Below are positions 34,970-46,315 of a stretch of DNA of 64,000 nucleotides, one piece after another. The stretch's first letter is position 1; each line of letters starts with the position of its first letter. The notes below the pieces were generated by a model. That model was given only the letters and a program-made list of their open reading frames with translations. It was not told the DNA's origin and did not search any database. The DNA comes from Holothuria scabra (Eukaryota > Echinodermata > Holothuroidea > Aspidochirotida > Holothuriidae): NCBI GenBank assembly GCA_037179385.1, contig CM074195.1, positions 29,344,222 to 29,408,221 of the forward strand, given 5' to 3'. A program made the position numbers and the translations under genes.

Positions 34970-36240
34970 CAAAAAACAATAGGCCACATCTACTAAACAA
35001 TATGCACGTTTACCCAAAGTTTGAGAAAAAAAAAATGATCTATTGGTTATTGTGTTATCGTATACTGTAACACATTCCTCACATACACCATATGCGTAGG
35101 AAGCGAAGGGGGGTGGGTAGCTTCCAATGAAAAATGAGGGGTCGAAAGCATTCCCCCCACTTCCCGGGTCAGAGAGCCTTTTTTTCAATTTTCCAAATCT
35201 CCAAAAAAGCAAAATTTCCGGCGCTATTCGCCCGAAGCAAAATGCAATATATAATGCATTAGTTCTCGCCCTCATAAAGCAGTTTGGTAAACTTTTCCGA
35301 GCTCTGGAAATGACAAAAATCGGATTTTTCCAAATGTGACGCTACATGATCTAGAGACACCGACAGCTATATTGCTATTTTTATAAACTGTCCTTCACAG
35401 AATTCCAAAATTTTCTCCAACGGAAACTCTTGATTTTGAAATATTGTGTCTAAAAAGTGCAACCAAGTTTGGGAAACTTTTGAAATGTCATCGGAGAGGG
35501 CCAGTTCGAGGGCCGTAGATAACATTACGTAGCAACAACGATTCAGTCGTCGTGCAATCATTCTCAGATTTGCCACAAATATATGAACGGAAAAAAAAAT
35601 CGGAAATTTGCCCTCTGAGACACCAGTCAACTACAGTACGCCAACTTTTTTCCCAACTTTTTCTTCAAAAATTCCCGAATTCTTCGTTATAAAAATTCCA
35701 TATTTGTAATTATTAGTTAAAAAAATTCACGAGCTTTGTGCGCCCTACATTAGAATCTCTGTTATAGTGGTCGTACATAAAGCAGTCAGGATTTCCGAGC
35801 CTCTACAGTGCCGTTTCCTTAAAATTGTCTTCAATATAGGCTCTTAATTTTCAAATAACTTGTCTGAAAAAGGCAACAAATTTCTGGAGCATTTTGAATG
35901 TCGCCGAGAAGCCTCAATCCTTAGATAACATTATGTCGTTCAACAACAATCTTCAGTCGACCAGGAGTTGCCCTGACAACTCCCTGAGTCGACATGCTAT
36001 CTCAGTTATGCTAATAGGAAACGCACATTCTTCGATGGTCCCCCAAATATTCAAATTTCCTTACCCGAAAACCCTGAATCTAAACTTTTCTGCAATACAA
36101 ACTCCATATTTAAGGACCCAAATTACGTTTCTTAGACAGTACTGTTCACACTTAAATAAATAAATGGAAAATTTGGGTGCCTGACCCGTGGAAAAAAATT
36201 CTATCTACGCCTCTGTTGCACAGGGTTTAGGTATACTGTA
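34970..36240. repeat. Degenerate tandem duplication, ~430 bp
   Basis: 35330-35650 and 35780-36090 share faded text such as GTAGATAACATTACGT versus TTAGATAACATTATGT and AACAACGATTCAGTCG versus AACAATCTTCAGTCG. 35956-35993 is a hairpin with GTCGAC ends. No gene recognised. Confidence 0.4.
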
Positions 36241-36389
36241 ATTGTTGTCTAATGTAGTATGGCTCGCAAAAAACGAATCTTCCGTTTTTCAGAGAGCAGT
36301 TTCATTTGAAAAAAAAAAGAGGCATTATGGCATTTAATTTCTTTTATTAAAAAAAGTTCTTGCATGTAGAAAAAAGCCTAAAATTTAGC

Positions 36390-36700
36390 TAAAAAATGTA
36401 CCTTTTGGTCAATGGGGTAGGGTAAAGTGCATGGTCCAAAATTGTTCTGCCCACTTTCGTATAGAGGCTTTTCACATGACGTCATAATACTCTCCGGTGA
36501 CCATGTTGGAGTACATGTAACTACGTAGTAAACCATACGGGACGCGCTTGCTCGTTGAATTTGTACATGCCGTGTATATCACAGGGCACACTGTGCAGTG
36601 CGTTCGGCACAAAACCACGTGTATTTGGCATGAATGTCCTCCAGCATGGCGGTTCAGTGACGCAATTGCAAAGCCTCTATTGCTTCCTACGCCACTGACA
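36390..36700. repeat. Dispersed repeat interrupted by a MITE
   Basis: CCTTTTGGTCAATGGGGTAG ... CCACTTTCGTA, then after the MITE TTGCTTCCTACGCCACTG. An uninterrupted relative is at 44419-44522, giving an empty site at 44497-44515. Confidence 0.8.
36462..36679. mobile_element. CRE-bearing MITE, copy at 36.5 kb
   Basis: TAGAGGCTTTTCACATGACG...GCAAAGCCTCTA. The empty site at 44.5 kb shows that it entered at a TA within CACTTTC.TATTGCTTCC. Confidence 0.85.
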
Positions 36701-37139
36701 TACACACAAACACACGTAAATACGCCAAGGTGACAACATTGCTTCCTGTTATAGGGAACCAAAAACGAAAAATAAAAATGATCCAGTATGTTTTTTGAGG
36801 AGAAAGGGGGGTCAAGTTGAAACCCTCCTCCACCTTGAAATGTTACGCAAATAACACCAGGCCAGGTAACAATGGGTATAGCCACGCCCACTGAAAGGCA
36901 AATATTAAGGGGCGATGCGCATTGTTTAACAAGAAATTTCCTGATATTGACAGTGTTTAGTGAAAAAGTGGGTCGTCAGCTGTTACTCTGGTAGCTACGC
37001 TAAATTTGTGCGTACTTTATTAAATTTTGCCTGTCAAAGGGGCGGGGTTTGTGACGTCATGAAAGCACTGGTAAAATCAAAAGATTAATGCAGCAAGTTC
37101 GTATCTCTGTCGATTGCCCTTAAAAAGTAATCGACCTAC
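36701..37139. other. Intron, no distinct feature
   Basis: Unassigned sequence downstream (in transcript order) of micro-exon F. Confidence 0.3.
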
Positions 37140-37181
37140 CTGCTGTGATCGGTGTGGTGCTGTCGGTCTGTCCAGCTACAT
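37140..37181 (-). CDS. Micro-exon F of the Ly6 gene (42 nt)
   Basis: The acceptor follows a long pyrimidine tract (TTTTTTTTTTCCTAATCAG) and the donor is GTAGGT. Phase 1-1, encoding N-VAGQTDSTTPITA. It is not part of the duplicated blocks, has the best splice signals of the cassettes, and joins in phase to the signal-peptide exon at 41380-41431. Confidence 0.55.
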
Positions 37182-37662
37182 CTGATTAGGAAAAAAAAAA
37201 CAGAAATCATGTTAAGAATCGTTTAGGTTGCAAAAAACCGTAATAGAAGGAAAAAGGGAATAGTATGCCGTTTCTTTTTGTTTAAGTCTCAGGCCTGAAT
37301 GGAGAATGACTCAGGGATGATCACCTTTGAATCACTGTCAAACTGTTGATGGAGTCAAACATTCTTTGCTGCCTAAAACCATGATTTCAATATTAAACAT
37401 TAACGAGCAAACGGCAGACTAAGAAGGACTCTCTCTGTGCCACAGCCGATCGGGCGGATAACATTATTTATTATCACATCATTGTCCCGATATGTTTGAT
37501 TTGGAAGGACTAGTCCGAAGTAAAGGGTAAGCTTGTGTGAAGACGGCGGCGTAATTGCTCCTACAAAGTCCTTACTCCAGTCATTTCCCGGTTGAGGGTC
37601 ATCGACCGGTTCAAAGCAAAAAAAAAAAAAAAAAAAGATAAAATAAAAATAAAAAACTTAAA
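37182..37662. other. Intron; A-rich tract
   Basis: Ends in a ~20-bp A run at 37617-37636. No exon or repeat end recognised. Confidence 0.3.
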
Positions 37663-37965
37663 TTAAAGGCCCAATTTTCTCATCCCAAACAGTACCAATT
37701 CTCCTAACCTTCTTAATTAAGCCCCTCCCACAATTGTCTAAAATTCACCCTCATCCAGACACAATCTCATTTTATTGCTTCAGGGTGATATAGAAAGCTC
37801 AATGTGTATAATCAAAACACTATCAGAACAGTTCGTGCTGTGTAATAAAAGTTTTGGTACTCTGCATTGTTTGAATTAACAGTCAATCAAAAAGCTGAGC
37901 CAATTGAGAGTTTCTGTTACCCTATACTAGAAGTGTAGTTTGGGGTGAGAGGATTGTCCCTTTAA
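37663..37965. mobile_element. TTAA-flanked MITE, family copy b (most complete)
   Basis: TTAAAGGCCCAATTTTCTCA at the left; read backwards the right end is TTAAAGGGACAATCCTCTCA. TIRs are about 28 bp with TTAA at both borders, as for piggyBac-type target choice. No ORF. Confidence 0.75.
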
Positions 37966-37984
37966 TAAAATAGTGACATTCTTC

Positions 37985-38310
37985 TACGGCAACTTTAGGA
38001 CCTGAAATCTTAGTTCATCATATCATACCTTTCCTTTTCCAAATCTTGCACAATTATTGCAATTTTTTTTTAAATGACTTGAAACCTTTGGAAAAATTTG
38101 GAATGAAATCATCTAAGTTTTACTGTAGCGTTCGTTTACTGTTTACATTAGAACATCCCATGATTAACATTTTAAGTCATGAAGAATTTCCGTTGGCACA
38201 AGTCTCTATGGTAAGTGTACTGTGAAAGATGTCTGCACTGATGCAAAGTTTTCTCTTTTAGTTTTAGCATACCACTGTAAACAAAGTTCCATGGCCACTG
38301 CGGCGCAAAA
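37985..38310. repeat. Dispersed repeat shared with 17112-17420
   Basis: See the 17.1-kb copy; includes GTCTCTATGGTAAGT and CTGTAAACAAAGTTCCATGG. Confidence 0.65.
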
Positions 38311-38775
38311 AGGCGAAGTCGGCAAAGTCGGCCAGTTAATATGCGTTGTACATCTTGTGCGTGCCATACGTGTTGTACGTGACCGACTCAAGGTACTGAC
38401 CGACTCAAGATCAATCACTTGGCCTAGGCCTAGATTCATTTTTAAAATTATCTTCAGGATGAAAGGTGCAGTAACAGATGAGTTTAATTCACTTAGCTTC
38501 TGTACATGTGAATAGTGGTTTCTTATGTCTGTGATTCAGAGGCTCAAAATTCAATAAATGTGACGTAGGCTACCGATACTTCTTGAGGAATTTTCATCAT
38601 ATGCCCAGATGAGCATAGGCTAAATCTCCACTACTTGCATATCAGGTAAACAGTTATAAGGAAACAAAAATATCTGTAATATAATCTAGTGACATCAAGC
38701 ATCTAAACTCGAAGCCTTATAGCCTACGCCTAGGCCTAGCTAGTTTCACAGGGCGTTAAACTAACCAGGGCATGG

Positions 38776-41172
38776 GCGTCACCAGACATTATTAAGAGGG
38801 GTCGTATTTTGCGCAAAGAAGGAAGTTATAGCCGCGTAGCGGCAATGCTTGCGCGAGAACGCCAGCATTACGGCGTGGGGCCCAGGGACCCGCTTAAGAG
38901 CCTCTGGTGGGGTCCAGGGACGAAGCTGGTGGGGTCCAGGGGAAGCTCCGAGGATTTAGACATTACAAATGCTCATAATGCGGTGAAATTATCATCGATA
39001 TGCTAGTATGGTAATGCCAAAATTATTATTTCATAAAGGTTCAGAGCAAAACGTGAACCCTTGGATGGGGATCAAAGAAAACGCTTTAAATTTTAAAATG
39101 ACGATGAAATCAGTTAACGTTTTTGTTTTAAAGTCCGGGGGCTATCGTGGGAAACGATTTCTAGAACAAAAACCCTTTAAAATCGTGGAATGTAATGAAG
39201 TATTTTCAGGAGGTAAAAATAGCGAACCTCAAATAACAAATCATAGAAAACTTGTAAACAAATTAACTCTAAAATGTGACGAAATTTAAGGGAATCATTC
39301 AAACTGCAATGAACAGCGTCTATTAAAGTACCGCACTTAAGATATCATTCTCTTTGGCACAAAAAAGAAATTTGTGCACAATATGACTTTTCCAATGTAC
39401 TTTGATTTTTACTTTCAACCTTAGCTTCTCCTTCAAGACCCAGAAAATAGTTTCATTTATTCCATTAAAAAAGTAAAGGAAAGGTAAAAGTTGAAAACGC
39501 CGAGCAATAATTGGTGCGAGAACAGAAGAAATTAGTTTAGATTTACAGTAATGAGTGACCCATCACTCAGTTTGATACGTTGCATGGATAAAAGGGAGTT
39601 AATTTTCATTTCTACCACATCTACCATTCGTTTTTGAGAGTTCTGAATTCTGATTGGTTGTACACTGGCCTGTTATTTCACTACACAAGGGCAATAAACA
39701 TAAAAACAGTGATAAAGATGAAGTTAACATATTTTCGGTGGAAGAATAGGAGTAAACCACATTTGTCTGACCATTACTGTCTCATAAACCCTCTAGACTC
39801 CAAATTAGCAACATAACCGACTCGACTTCGCCTCGTGGGGCGATGCGTACTGTTCGCCCCGTCCGTTACTTTGCCAATAGACATTATGCCAATTAAAAAG
39901 AAGGGGCTTCAAAACTGCAACCTGGGAAGGATAATTCCATGTATATGGCCACGGAAGCGAATCGTTACCATGAAGATGTCATTTTCATAATTGTGTCATA
40001 ATTTTGAACTGGAACAGTAGAAAAATCCTTCCCACATTTGCACTACTGGATTTAGATGACATAAGGTCTATTTGGAGTCTTGATGGTTTATTCATCATAT
40101 TAGTCAGTCAAATGCGATTTATTCCTTAAAGGCCAAACCTCTCACCCAAACTTCAGTTTTGGTAACCGAGTACCGAAATTCTCAATTGGCTCAGCTCTTT
40201 GACTGACAGTTACTTCAAACAATGCAGAATGCCAAAGCTTATATTACACAGCATACACGGTACTGAGAGTGTACACTGAGTTTTTCTATACTCACATTGA
40301 AGCAATAAACTGAGATTGCTTCTGGATGAGGATGAATTTCAGACAATTGCGGGAGGGGCCTAAGTAAGAAGGTTAGGAGAATTGGCACTGTTTGGGGTGA
40401 GAGAACAGGGCCTTTAATTATCGGTATCATCATTTCCTAAAGTTAAATGGTCTTTGACCCGACGGATTTTAGTGGGATATCTACCTCTTCATAGCACTGT
40501 CCGATCAAGAAAAAACAACTTATTACTGACATATAGGCCTAGGCCTAGAACTGTTGGGTCAAAGGTGGATATTTGTTACACAGACAAGCATATGGTATGA
40601 ATTCAGTAAGCTATAGGCCTAGAGTCGAAATCTAGACAGGGCATCCTACTTTCGGGTTTTTCTGTGTGTAGTTAGGCCTATGTTAAAAACCTCAGAACAG
40701 CCGACTAGCATACTACAACAATATAATCACCATTGGAACTGTTTTTTTTTCATTGAGATTTTAAGTCAATTTGAAATACCCCGCAGATGCACTTCCCTTT
40801 TAATATTAAGGTATTCTGAACCTATGCTGACATGAAGCAGTTTACCGACCAAATAAACAAAATTCAAGTCGTATCGTTCTAATATAGTTTCAATAAAAAT
40901 GAGTGTTCCTTTAAAAAATATCATATAAAGGTATTTTATGATTAGACATCTGGTTATAATGCTAGGCTATATGAGAAGGTGTAGCTACATATAGCCAAAA
41001 GGACCTCTAGAGGGCGGCCTTTACAAAAAGTAGGGAATGAAATAGTAATTTGGGGGACTCAATAGTAGTTGCAGCGAGATCGAATTTTGGTACATCCTGT
41101 AAACGTTTCTGTTAAAAAAAACTCAAAGGGGGGTCGTTCGCATCCGCCGATCCCCCCCCCCTTGGTGACGCC
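38776..41172. mobile_element. Possible larger TIR element (GGCGTCACCA ends)
   Basis: Left GGCGTCACCAG followed by AGAGGGGTCG. Right (read backwards) GGCGTCACCAAGG with CGACCCCCC inside. The ~2.4 kb between holds a TTAA MITE and a 93-codon plus-strand ORF (39008-39289) without recognisable features. An 8-bp CAGGGYAT near both ends may be a target duplication but is not placed symmetrically. Confidence 0.3.
40126..40417. mobile_element. TTAA-flanked MITE, copy c (inverted)
   Basis: Same family as 37663-37965 in opposite orientation, with both TTAA borders kept. Confidence 0.75.
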
Positions 41173-41379
41173 AATTCAGGGTATTGAAAAACCCCACCCT
41201 GATGAATAACCCCTTGTCTACCCTAGGCCTAGGCTATGTCTAACGCTACGTTAACGCGTTAACGCGTTAACGCCTTACTTGATAGGTCTTACGTTAACAT
41301 CATTCGTTTTAACTTCATTGTAAGCTAAATTTATTCACATAAAAATCACTGCTTTACGTAGATTTTAAGACCAACTTAC

Positions 41380-41431
41380 TTTCTGAAATGAGCACCACCA
41401 ACAGAGGTAACACCGACCACAAAATCTTCAT
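41380..41431 (-). CDS. First coding exon: signal peptide of the Ly6 gene
   Basis: The minus-strand ATG at 41431 opens MKILWSVLPLLVVLISE, a classic short signal peptide (basic residue, then a hydrophobic core). After 17 codons plus one base comes GTAAGT, so the exon ends in phase 1 and joins in frame to micro-exon F (split codon AAT). This start is chosen because it gives a complete signal sequence directly before a strong donor. No TATA box or initiator is obvious upstream (41432 onward). Confidence 0.55.
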
Positions 41432-41821
41432 TTCTTATATTTGTTATTCTTTAGAATGTGGTTTTCTGTGTTTTTCCTGTTTAAAACATCTTTATGTGAT
41501 GATCAATCCCTCTGCTACTAAATCGCAAATGCCTCATTTAAACGTAACGTTCACGCATAGAAACGACTTTCAAAACAGTTTGAAAAGAGAACGCGCGCAC
41601 TTATCACGCGCCTTGTATTGAGGACGTATTAACTGTACGCGCACCGAATGTGCTATCATGTGCAAGTATCTTTTTAGAAGGCAGACGCGACCATTACTTC
41701 ATTTTGAGTCAGGCTGGCGCATTTTCCTGATTAGACTACTGTGACATAGGTTCGCGTTGTTTCGTCACACCAGGGAGTTGGGAGTTGCTAGAGGGTCCTT
41801 GGTTACACATCTGAGTAAAGT

Positions 41822-41895
41822 TTAAAGGCCCAATTCTCTCACTCTCACCTCCTACAAAAATTGTAGTTTACAGGGTGAGAGGATTGACGCTTTAA
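41822..41895. mobile_element. TTAA-flanked MITE, copy d (internally deleted)
   Basis: Only the two ends remain: TTAAAGGCCCAATTCTCTCA and GGGTGAGAGGATTGACGCTTTAA. 74 bp in all, lying ~390 bp upstream of the signal-peptide ATG. Confidence 0.7.
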
Positions 41896-42131
41896 GTAAT
41901 CAAACGGTCAACTAGTGTCGCACTTAAGTTTTCGTAAGTGACGTATATCTCATGACATCAGTAGTTCTAGCAACTGTCTCCATCGTCAATGCGTCACCTT
42001 CACTGCCTCTGTTTGATCAGTTGATTGGGTAGTCGCACCACACCTACACCATGGTCGTCGTCATTCTTCTGCGCCAACATTTATGTTAATCTTGAAATCA
42101 AACTCTGGGTTTGAATTGAAGCAATGAAAAA

Positions 42132-42375
42132 AGATATTATAAACGTCGATTCCAAACTCATATCCCTACACTTTTAGACGCGCTCACTCCTCACAGAGGC
42201 TCAAACGGAAGGGTGGAAGTGTTGATTTGACATGCGCACAGTTGTAATCGGTGATCTGCGCCCATAACTATCGATGCGTAACGGAAAATTCCATTGTGGC
42301 GTGAGGTTGGCGATAGCGGGTTTTTAAAATGAGTTCTTTACGCGCAGAATGCATTTTCTCTGTCTGGAGCACGGG
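42132..42375. mobile_element. AGATATT-ended element, partial copy
   Basis: Starts AGATATTATAAACGTCGATT and follows 43175-43829 for ~240 bp, then diverges. Confidence 0.65.
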
Positions 42376-42550
42376 CTCCCTAGATTATGCACGTAAGTTC
42401 AGCGCGTTTCGCTGGATGCAAATGACCAAAGGCAGAGTTGTGTTACAGAAACGCGTGCACAACAGAACCTTGGTTACAGTTGTTGTAAAATGGACGCATG
42501 TATGGAAAAACAGAGAGATGTGCAACGCAGTGACGTAGGTGCATAAGCTC

Positions 42551-42653
42551 TATAGACGAATCCAATTAGCTCTTGTTTTTGGTGACTGTAGGCAGCCATT
42601 AGTGGGGTCCATCAGCCTTCAATCGTCTTCATCGCTAATCGGATTCGTCTATA
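42551..42653. mobile_element. TATAGACGAATC MITE, 103-bp deletion derivative
   Basis: Both termini are intact; most of the interior is missing compared with 43952-44161. It shares its last bases with the next element. Confidence 0.8.
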
Positions 42654-43171
42654 CATGGACAGAGCACGCTGCCGTATGTGTGAGAAAAGGTGTAGCAAGC
42701 TGGATGTCTGCTGCTATTGTTTTGTGTGCAAGCCTTTGGACTTGCTCAAGTTGGTCAACAGATTTTGCAAGAAAGTTGAAATATTTTCGAAATAATACAA
42801 GGTAAGGTCAAAATCACTACACCTGCCACAGGAATACGATATTGTTTCTCATTCAAATCGCACTACTGCCATTGTGCGTGATGGTCCACATAAGCAATGG
42901 AGTAGGGAAAACAAGCCAGTGAGCCACAACTGGAAAAAGGCCGTGGCCGGCTCGACTTGAATCAATAGGTTGGAAACTGGGCCGCAAAACTCCTTCTAAC
43001 TGCATCTAACTAACTCACTCAAATTGAACTATTGTTTAAAATATTACAGAGTCGTCGTCAAATCAGACGATTTACAGTTTCACGGCGGACATCTTAGTGC
43101 GCATTTTTTGTCCCAGACGGTGGCGACAATTTACGAGTAGGACGTACGCGTTACGTGCTTTGTCCATGTAT
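42650..43171. mobile_element. ATACATGGACAGAGCA element with SINE inside
   Basis: Termini ATACATGGACAGAGCA and ...CTTTGTCCATGTAT; collinear with 49010-49375 once the SINE at 42859-43015 is removed. Confidence 0.8.
42859..43015 (+). mobile_element. SINE inserted in the ATACATGG element
   Basis: Contains CATAAGCAATGGAGTAGGGA and CAAGCCAGTGAGCCACAACT; ends in CTAAC repeats. Flanked by CATTCAAAT (42850-42858) and CACTCAAAT (43016-43024), a 9-bp duplication with one mismatch. Confidence 0.8.
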
Positions 43172-43174
43172 CAA

Positions 43175-43829
43175 AGATATTATAAACGTAGATACCAAAC
43201 TCCTATCCATACACTGTTCAACGCGCTTACTCCTAACGGAGGCTCAATCGGAGAGGCGGAAGTGTTGACTTGATATGCGCATAGTTCTATTTGGTTATCT
43301 GCGTCCACAATGACGCATGCGTAACATAAAATGCCATTGTGACGAGATTTCAGCGTGCGTGCATTTCCAAAGCGAGTTCTGTACGCGCACAATGCATTCC
43401 TTCATGTGAAGTCCGGAATAATTGACTCGTTCTTCCGCGTACTTGGAAGCAGAACGCAGTAGTTGATTTATGTGTTTTAAGCGCGTAAGAATGTTATCCA
43501 CGTGCATAGATGTGCGTTTGTGAAGATGCCACAGAACCTGGCCAATCAGTAAGCCAATGAACTTCAAGCCAGTCGTGCGTTAATGTTCAAATGGTCTTAA
43601 GAAGAGAGCCGGCGAAGAAGCCTAAAACTGTTTCATGTAAGTGAAATTTTTTGAAGAGCGGTGTTTGCAAGAATTTCAATGTTTTAAAATCACACGTATT
43701 TATACTACCGGAAGATATCAATTAACTGTTAGCTTTCAAAACGACTGTTCAGTGATTAGCACTTCCGCTCCTCCGATTCGGCCTCCGCACTGCGCCATTT
43801 TAAGTTTGGTATCTATGTTTATAATATCT
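43175..43829. mobile_element. AGATATT-ended TIR element, intact ends
   Basis: The 26-bp terminal inverted repeats (AGATATTATAAACGTAGATA and onward) differ at one base. 655 bp, no credible ORF. No target duplication found, so the superfamily is open. Confidence 0.85.
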
Positions 43830-43951
43830 GGTCCTGGGTAATTGACGCGTACTTATGCGTAATTGGAAAATGACCCCGCCATATTGTGAAGGGGTATAGA
43901 ATGTAAACGCGTACATAGATACACATTTGTGAAGGTACCATCTGCCGCGAT

Positions 43952-44161
43952 TATAGACGAATCCGATTAGCACTCGTTTTTAGTGACTGCAGGCAGTCAT
44001 TAATGGAGTCAATCAGCCTTTAATCGTCTTCATTTATTGTCTACGTGAATTTAAAATCCTCATATTCAGTGAAGCTGAGAAAATCAAGATACACTTCAAC
44101 TTGGACCCCAGTTATGGCCGACTAAAATCAGACCATCACAATCTGCCCTGATTCGTCTATA
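43952..44161. mobile_element. TATAGACGAATC MITE, copy 2
   Basis: TATAGACGAATCCGATTAGC...GATTCGTCTATA, collinear with 5230-5458. Confidence 0.8.
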
Positions 44162-44261
44162 GAAAAGCTTGCCATTCCTTTCCAAAATAATCATTCATAT
44201 ATGACGAGATGACAAATCATGATTACCAACGGTACGGGGAAGGGACGTTATGCGATATCCG

Positions 44262-44832
44262 CCAAAGGAAATGGGAAATCCACAATTCTCAGTGGTAACT
44301 ATTCATATCATTTACGTTGATATCAGGTACTGTTAGTGTTCTTAAAGCCGTCAATCATAACTTTTGTTTTGTCCTTGATGTACCGTAACGTATGCAAGGC
44401 CTGCTCGTAGAAAAATTTAGCATAAAAAGTGTATCTTTTGGTCAATGGGATAGGGTTAGGTGCATAACCCAAAATTGTTCCGCCAACTCCTCCCCTCACT
44501 TTCATATTGCTTCCTACGCCACTGCATTGGGCTAGTCTAAGTTAGAAGTAAGGTCGGGTCAGGCAAAATAGGGGTAACTTTTAAGAAAAGATGAGCGGCC
44601 CATGTTCCTTCAATAACAATAAACATTGTAATGCAATAGAAGGTCTGTACTCAAGAGGAAATAATTTATAGCCTAATCAGGTATTGTTTTCAAGTCTGGC
44701 ATATACACGATACATCATGGACAAAACGAAAGTTATGATTGATGGCTTTAATAATACTACTAACAGTACCTGCTATCAACGTAATAGATATCGATAGTTA
44801 CCACTGAACTGGGGATTTCCCATTTCCTTTGC
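44262..44832. mobile_element. Foldback element with ~135-bp TIRs
   Basis: 44262-44398 and 44698-44832 are inverted copies (CAAAGGAAATGGGAAATCC, GGTACTGTTAG, TCAATCATAACTTTTGTTTT) with scattered mismatches. The core includes the repeat whose interrupted relative is at 36390-36700. Confidence 0.75.
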
Positions 44833-45623
44833 TACTTTCCTCACACGTTGTATAATTTTACTTTATCATGGTAACCAGGATTTGTCACATCCTATATGAG
44901 TGATTTTTTTAAACAAAAATGACCGGTTCTTCTGTAATCTTGGCAGATAAGTCAGATCTTCGAGGCATCTTGTAATTGTTCTCATCGAAATAATTTGTGC
45001 GCTATCACAGAACGTCCCTGCACCGTACCGTTGGCTCCCGCCGGTCAGACCGGCAGGTTCTTGCACACACTGAAGTAGGCAGATTTTTTGACGTACGGCA
45101 AATGGCGTTGAATCGCTGCAGGTGCAATATTTCTTGCCGGACGCATTGCCGCTGCCGTGCTAGTGTAAACAGTCTTTCTATTGATTGGGATATTTTAACA
45201 CACCCGTCATCACGTCCCCAAAATTTAAATTTCTGTGGGGGCACTCATCCACCTGACCTCCCCCCCCCCCCCCCCCCCCGCTGGCTATGTCACTGCATTC
45301 TGTATAAAAGCTTGAGGAGGCATTAACAAGGGAAGCCTGAATTAACAGCTTCCTGCATTACCCTTTCCAAACCCTGGCCTACTACACACCAGCCATTTCC
45401 TTAGGCCACTTCCCTCACCAATACCGACCATTAAGGTCACTTGAGGACCGGACTTCAAAATTGACGAGGTACCAAAAACTTCCCACGTTTGTGAAAGGCT
45501 GTCAGTATCACGTGAAAATAGTACTAAGAGATCTATCTTGTCTCAGAATAACAAAGTGTGTAACACTCTGAAAAAATAAATGGGTTTATTTACCCAAAAA
45601 CATGTTTGTGTGCGGGCGCTACA
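44833..45623. other. No gene recognised; poly-C at ~45261-45279
   Basis: The C run is followed by GCTGGCTATGTCACTGCATTC, similar to other repeat ends here. ORFs overlapping it have no recognisable content. Confidence 0.35.
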
Positions 45624-45772
45624 TTTACCCCTGGAAAAAATGGCATTTAAACCCACATGTTGTTGTTACCCAAATTATAAGAGAAAAATGTTCATTCGTC
45701 TAAACTATTTCTGCAATAATTTGTGTAAATGTACATCACATCTGAGTTTAAATACCATTTTCCAGGGGTAAA
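45624..45772. mobile_element. Small inverted-repeat element
   Basis: Arms 45624-45652 and 45746-45772 (TTTACCCCTGGAAAAWATGG...) are inverted copies; 149 bp, probably a MITE. Confidence 0.55.
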
Positions 45773-45846
45773 AATACGCTGTTTAGAGAGTAAATATAAC
45801 GTCCGCACAGTATAAATGAAAACAAGAGGTTAACCCATTCCAGTAA

Positions 45847-46107
45847 TATAGACGAATCCGGACAGATTGCGATGGTCTGATTTTAGTCGGCCATTACTGG
45901 GGTCCATTACTTTTAATCTTTAAGTTTGCTTTCTTGCCTGTTCCATGGATGATTGTACACTAAAGTGTATCTTAATTTTCTGAACTTCACTGAATATGAA
46001 GAATTGAAATTCACGTAGACAATAAATAAAGACGATAAAAGGCTGATGGACCCCACTAATGGCTGCCTACAGTCACTAAAAACAAGAGCTAATCGGATTT
46101 GTCTATA
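45847..46107. mobile_element. TATAGACGAATC MITE, copy 3 (inverted)
   Basis: TATAGACGAATCCGG...CGGATTTGTCTATA, opposite orientation to copies 1 and 2. A decayed fragment of the same family follows at about 46200-46315. Confidence 0.8.
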
Positions 46108-46315
46108 CCGCGATGCAGACTCTGCAACATCCTTTCAGTATAGGTGACGCTCTCTCAGAAATCATGATATATCCCTTTCAATCATTCTAAAGACAGGTCC
46201 GAGCAGTCGTCAAGGTGATGGTCAGATTTAGTATAGCCCATAACTGGGTCCATCGACTTTAATCATTCGAATTCTTTGTTTACCTCTATCACTGATGGTT
46301 GTACACTAAATTAAC

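Noticed and set aside
36472..36891. 139-codon minus-strand ORF
   Set aside because: Its first half is antisense to the CRE-bearing MITE; similar ORFs appear in other copies.
38206..38515. Plus-strand exon with donor GGTAAGT near 38208 (and 17335)
   Set aside because: The donor-like site belongs to a dispersed repeat and no open exon with an acceptor precedes it.
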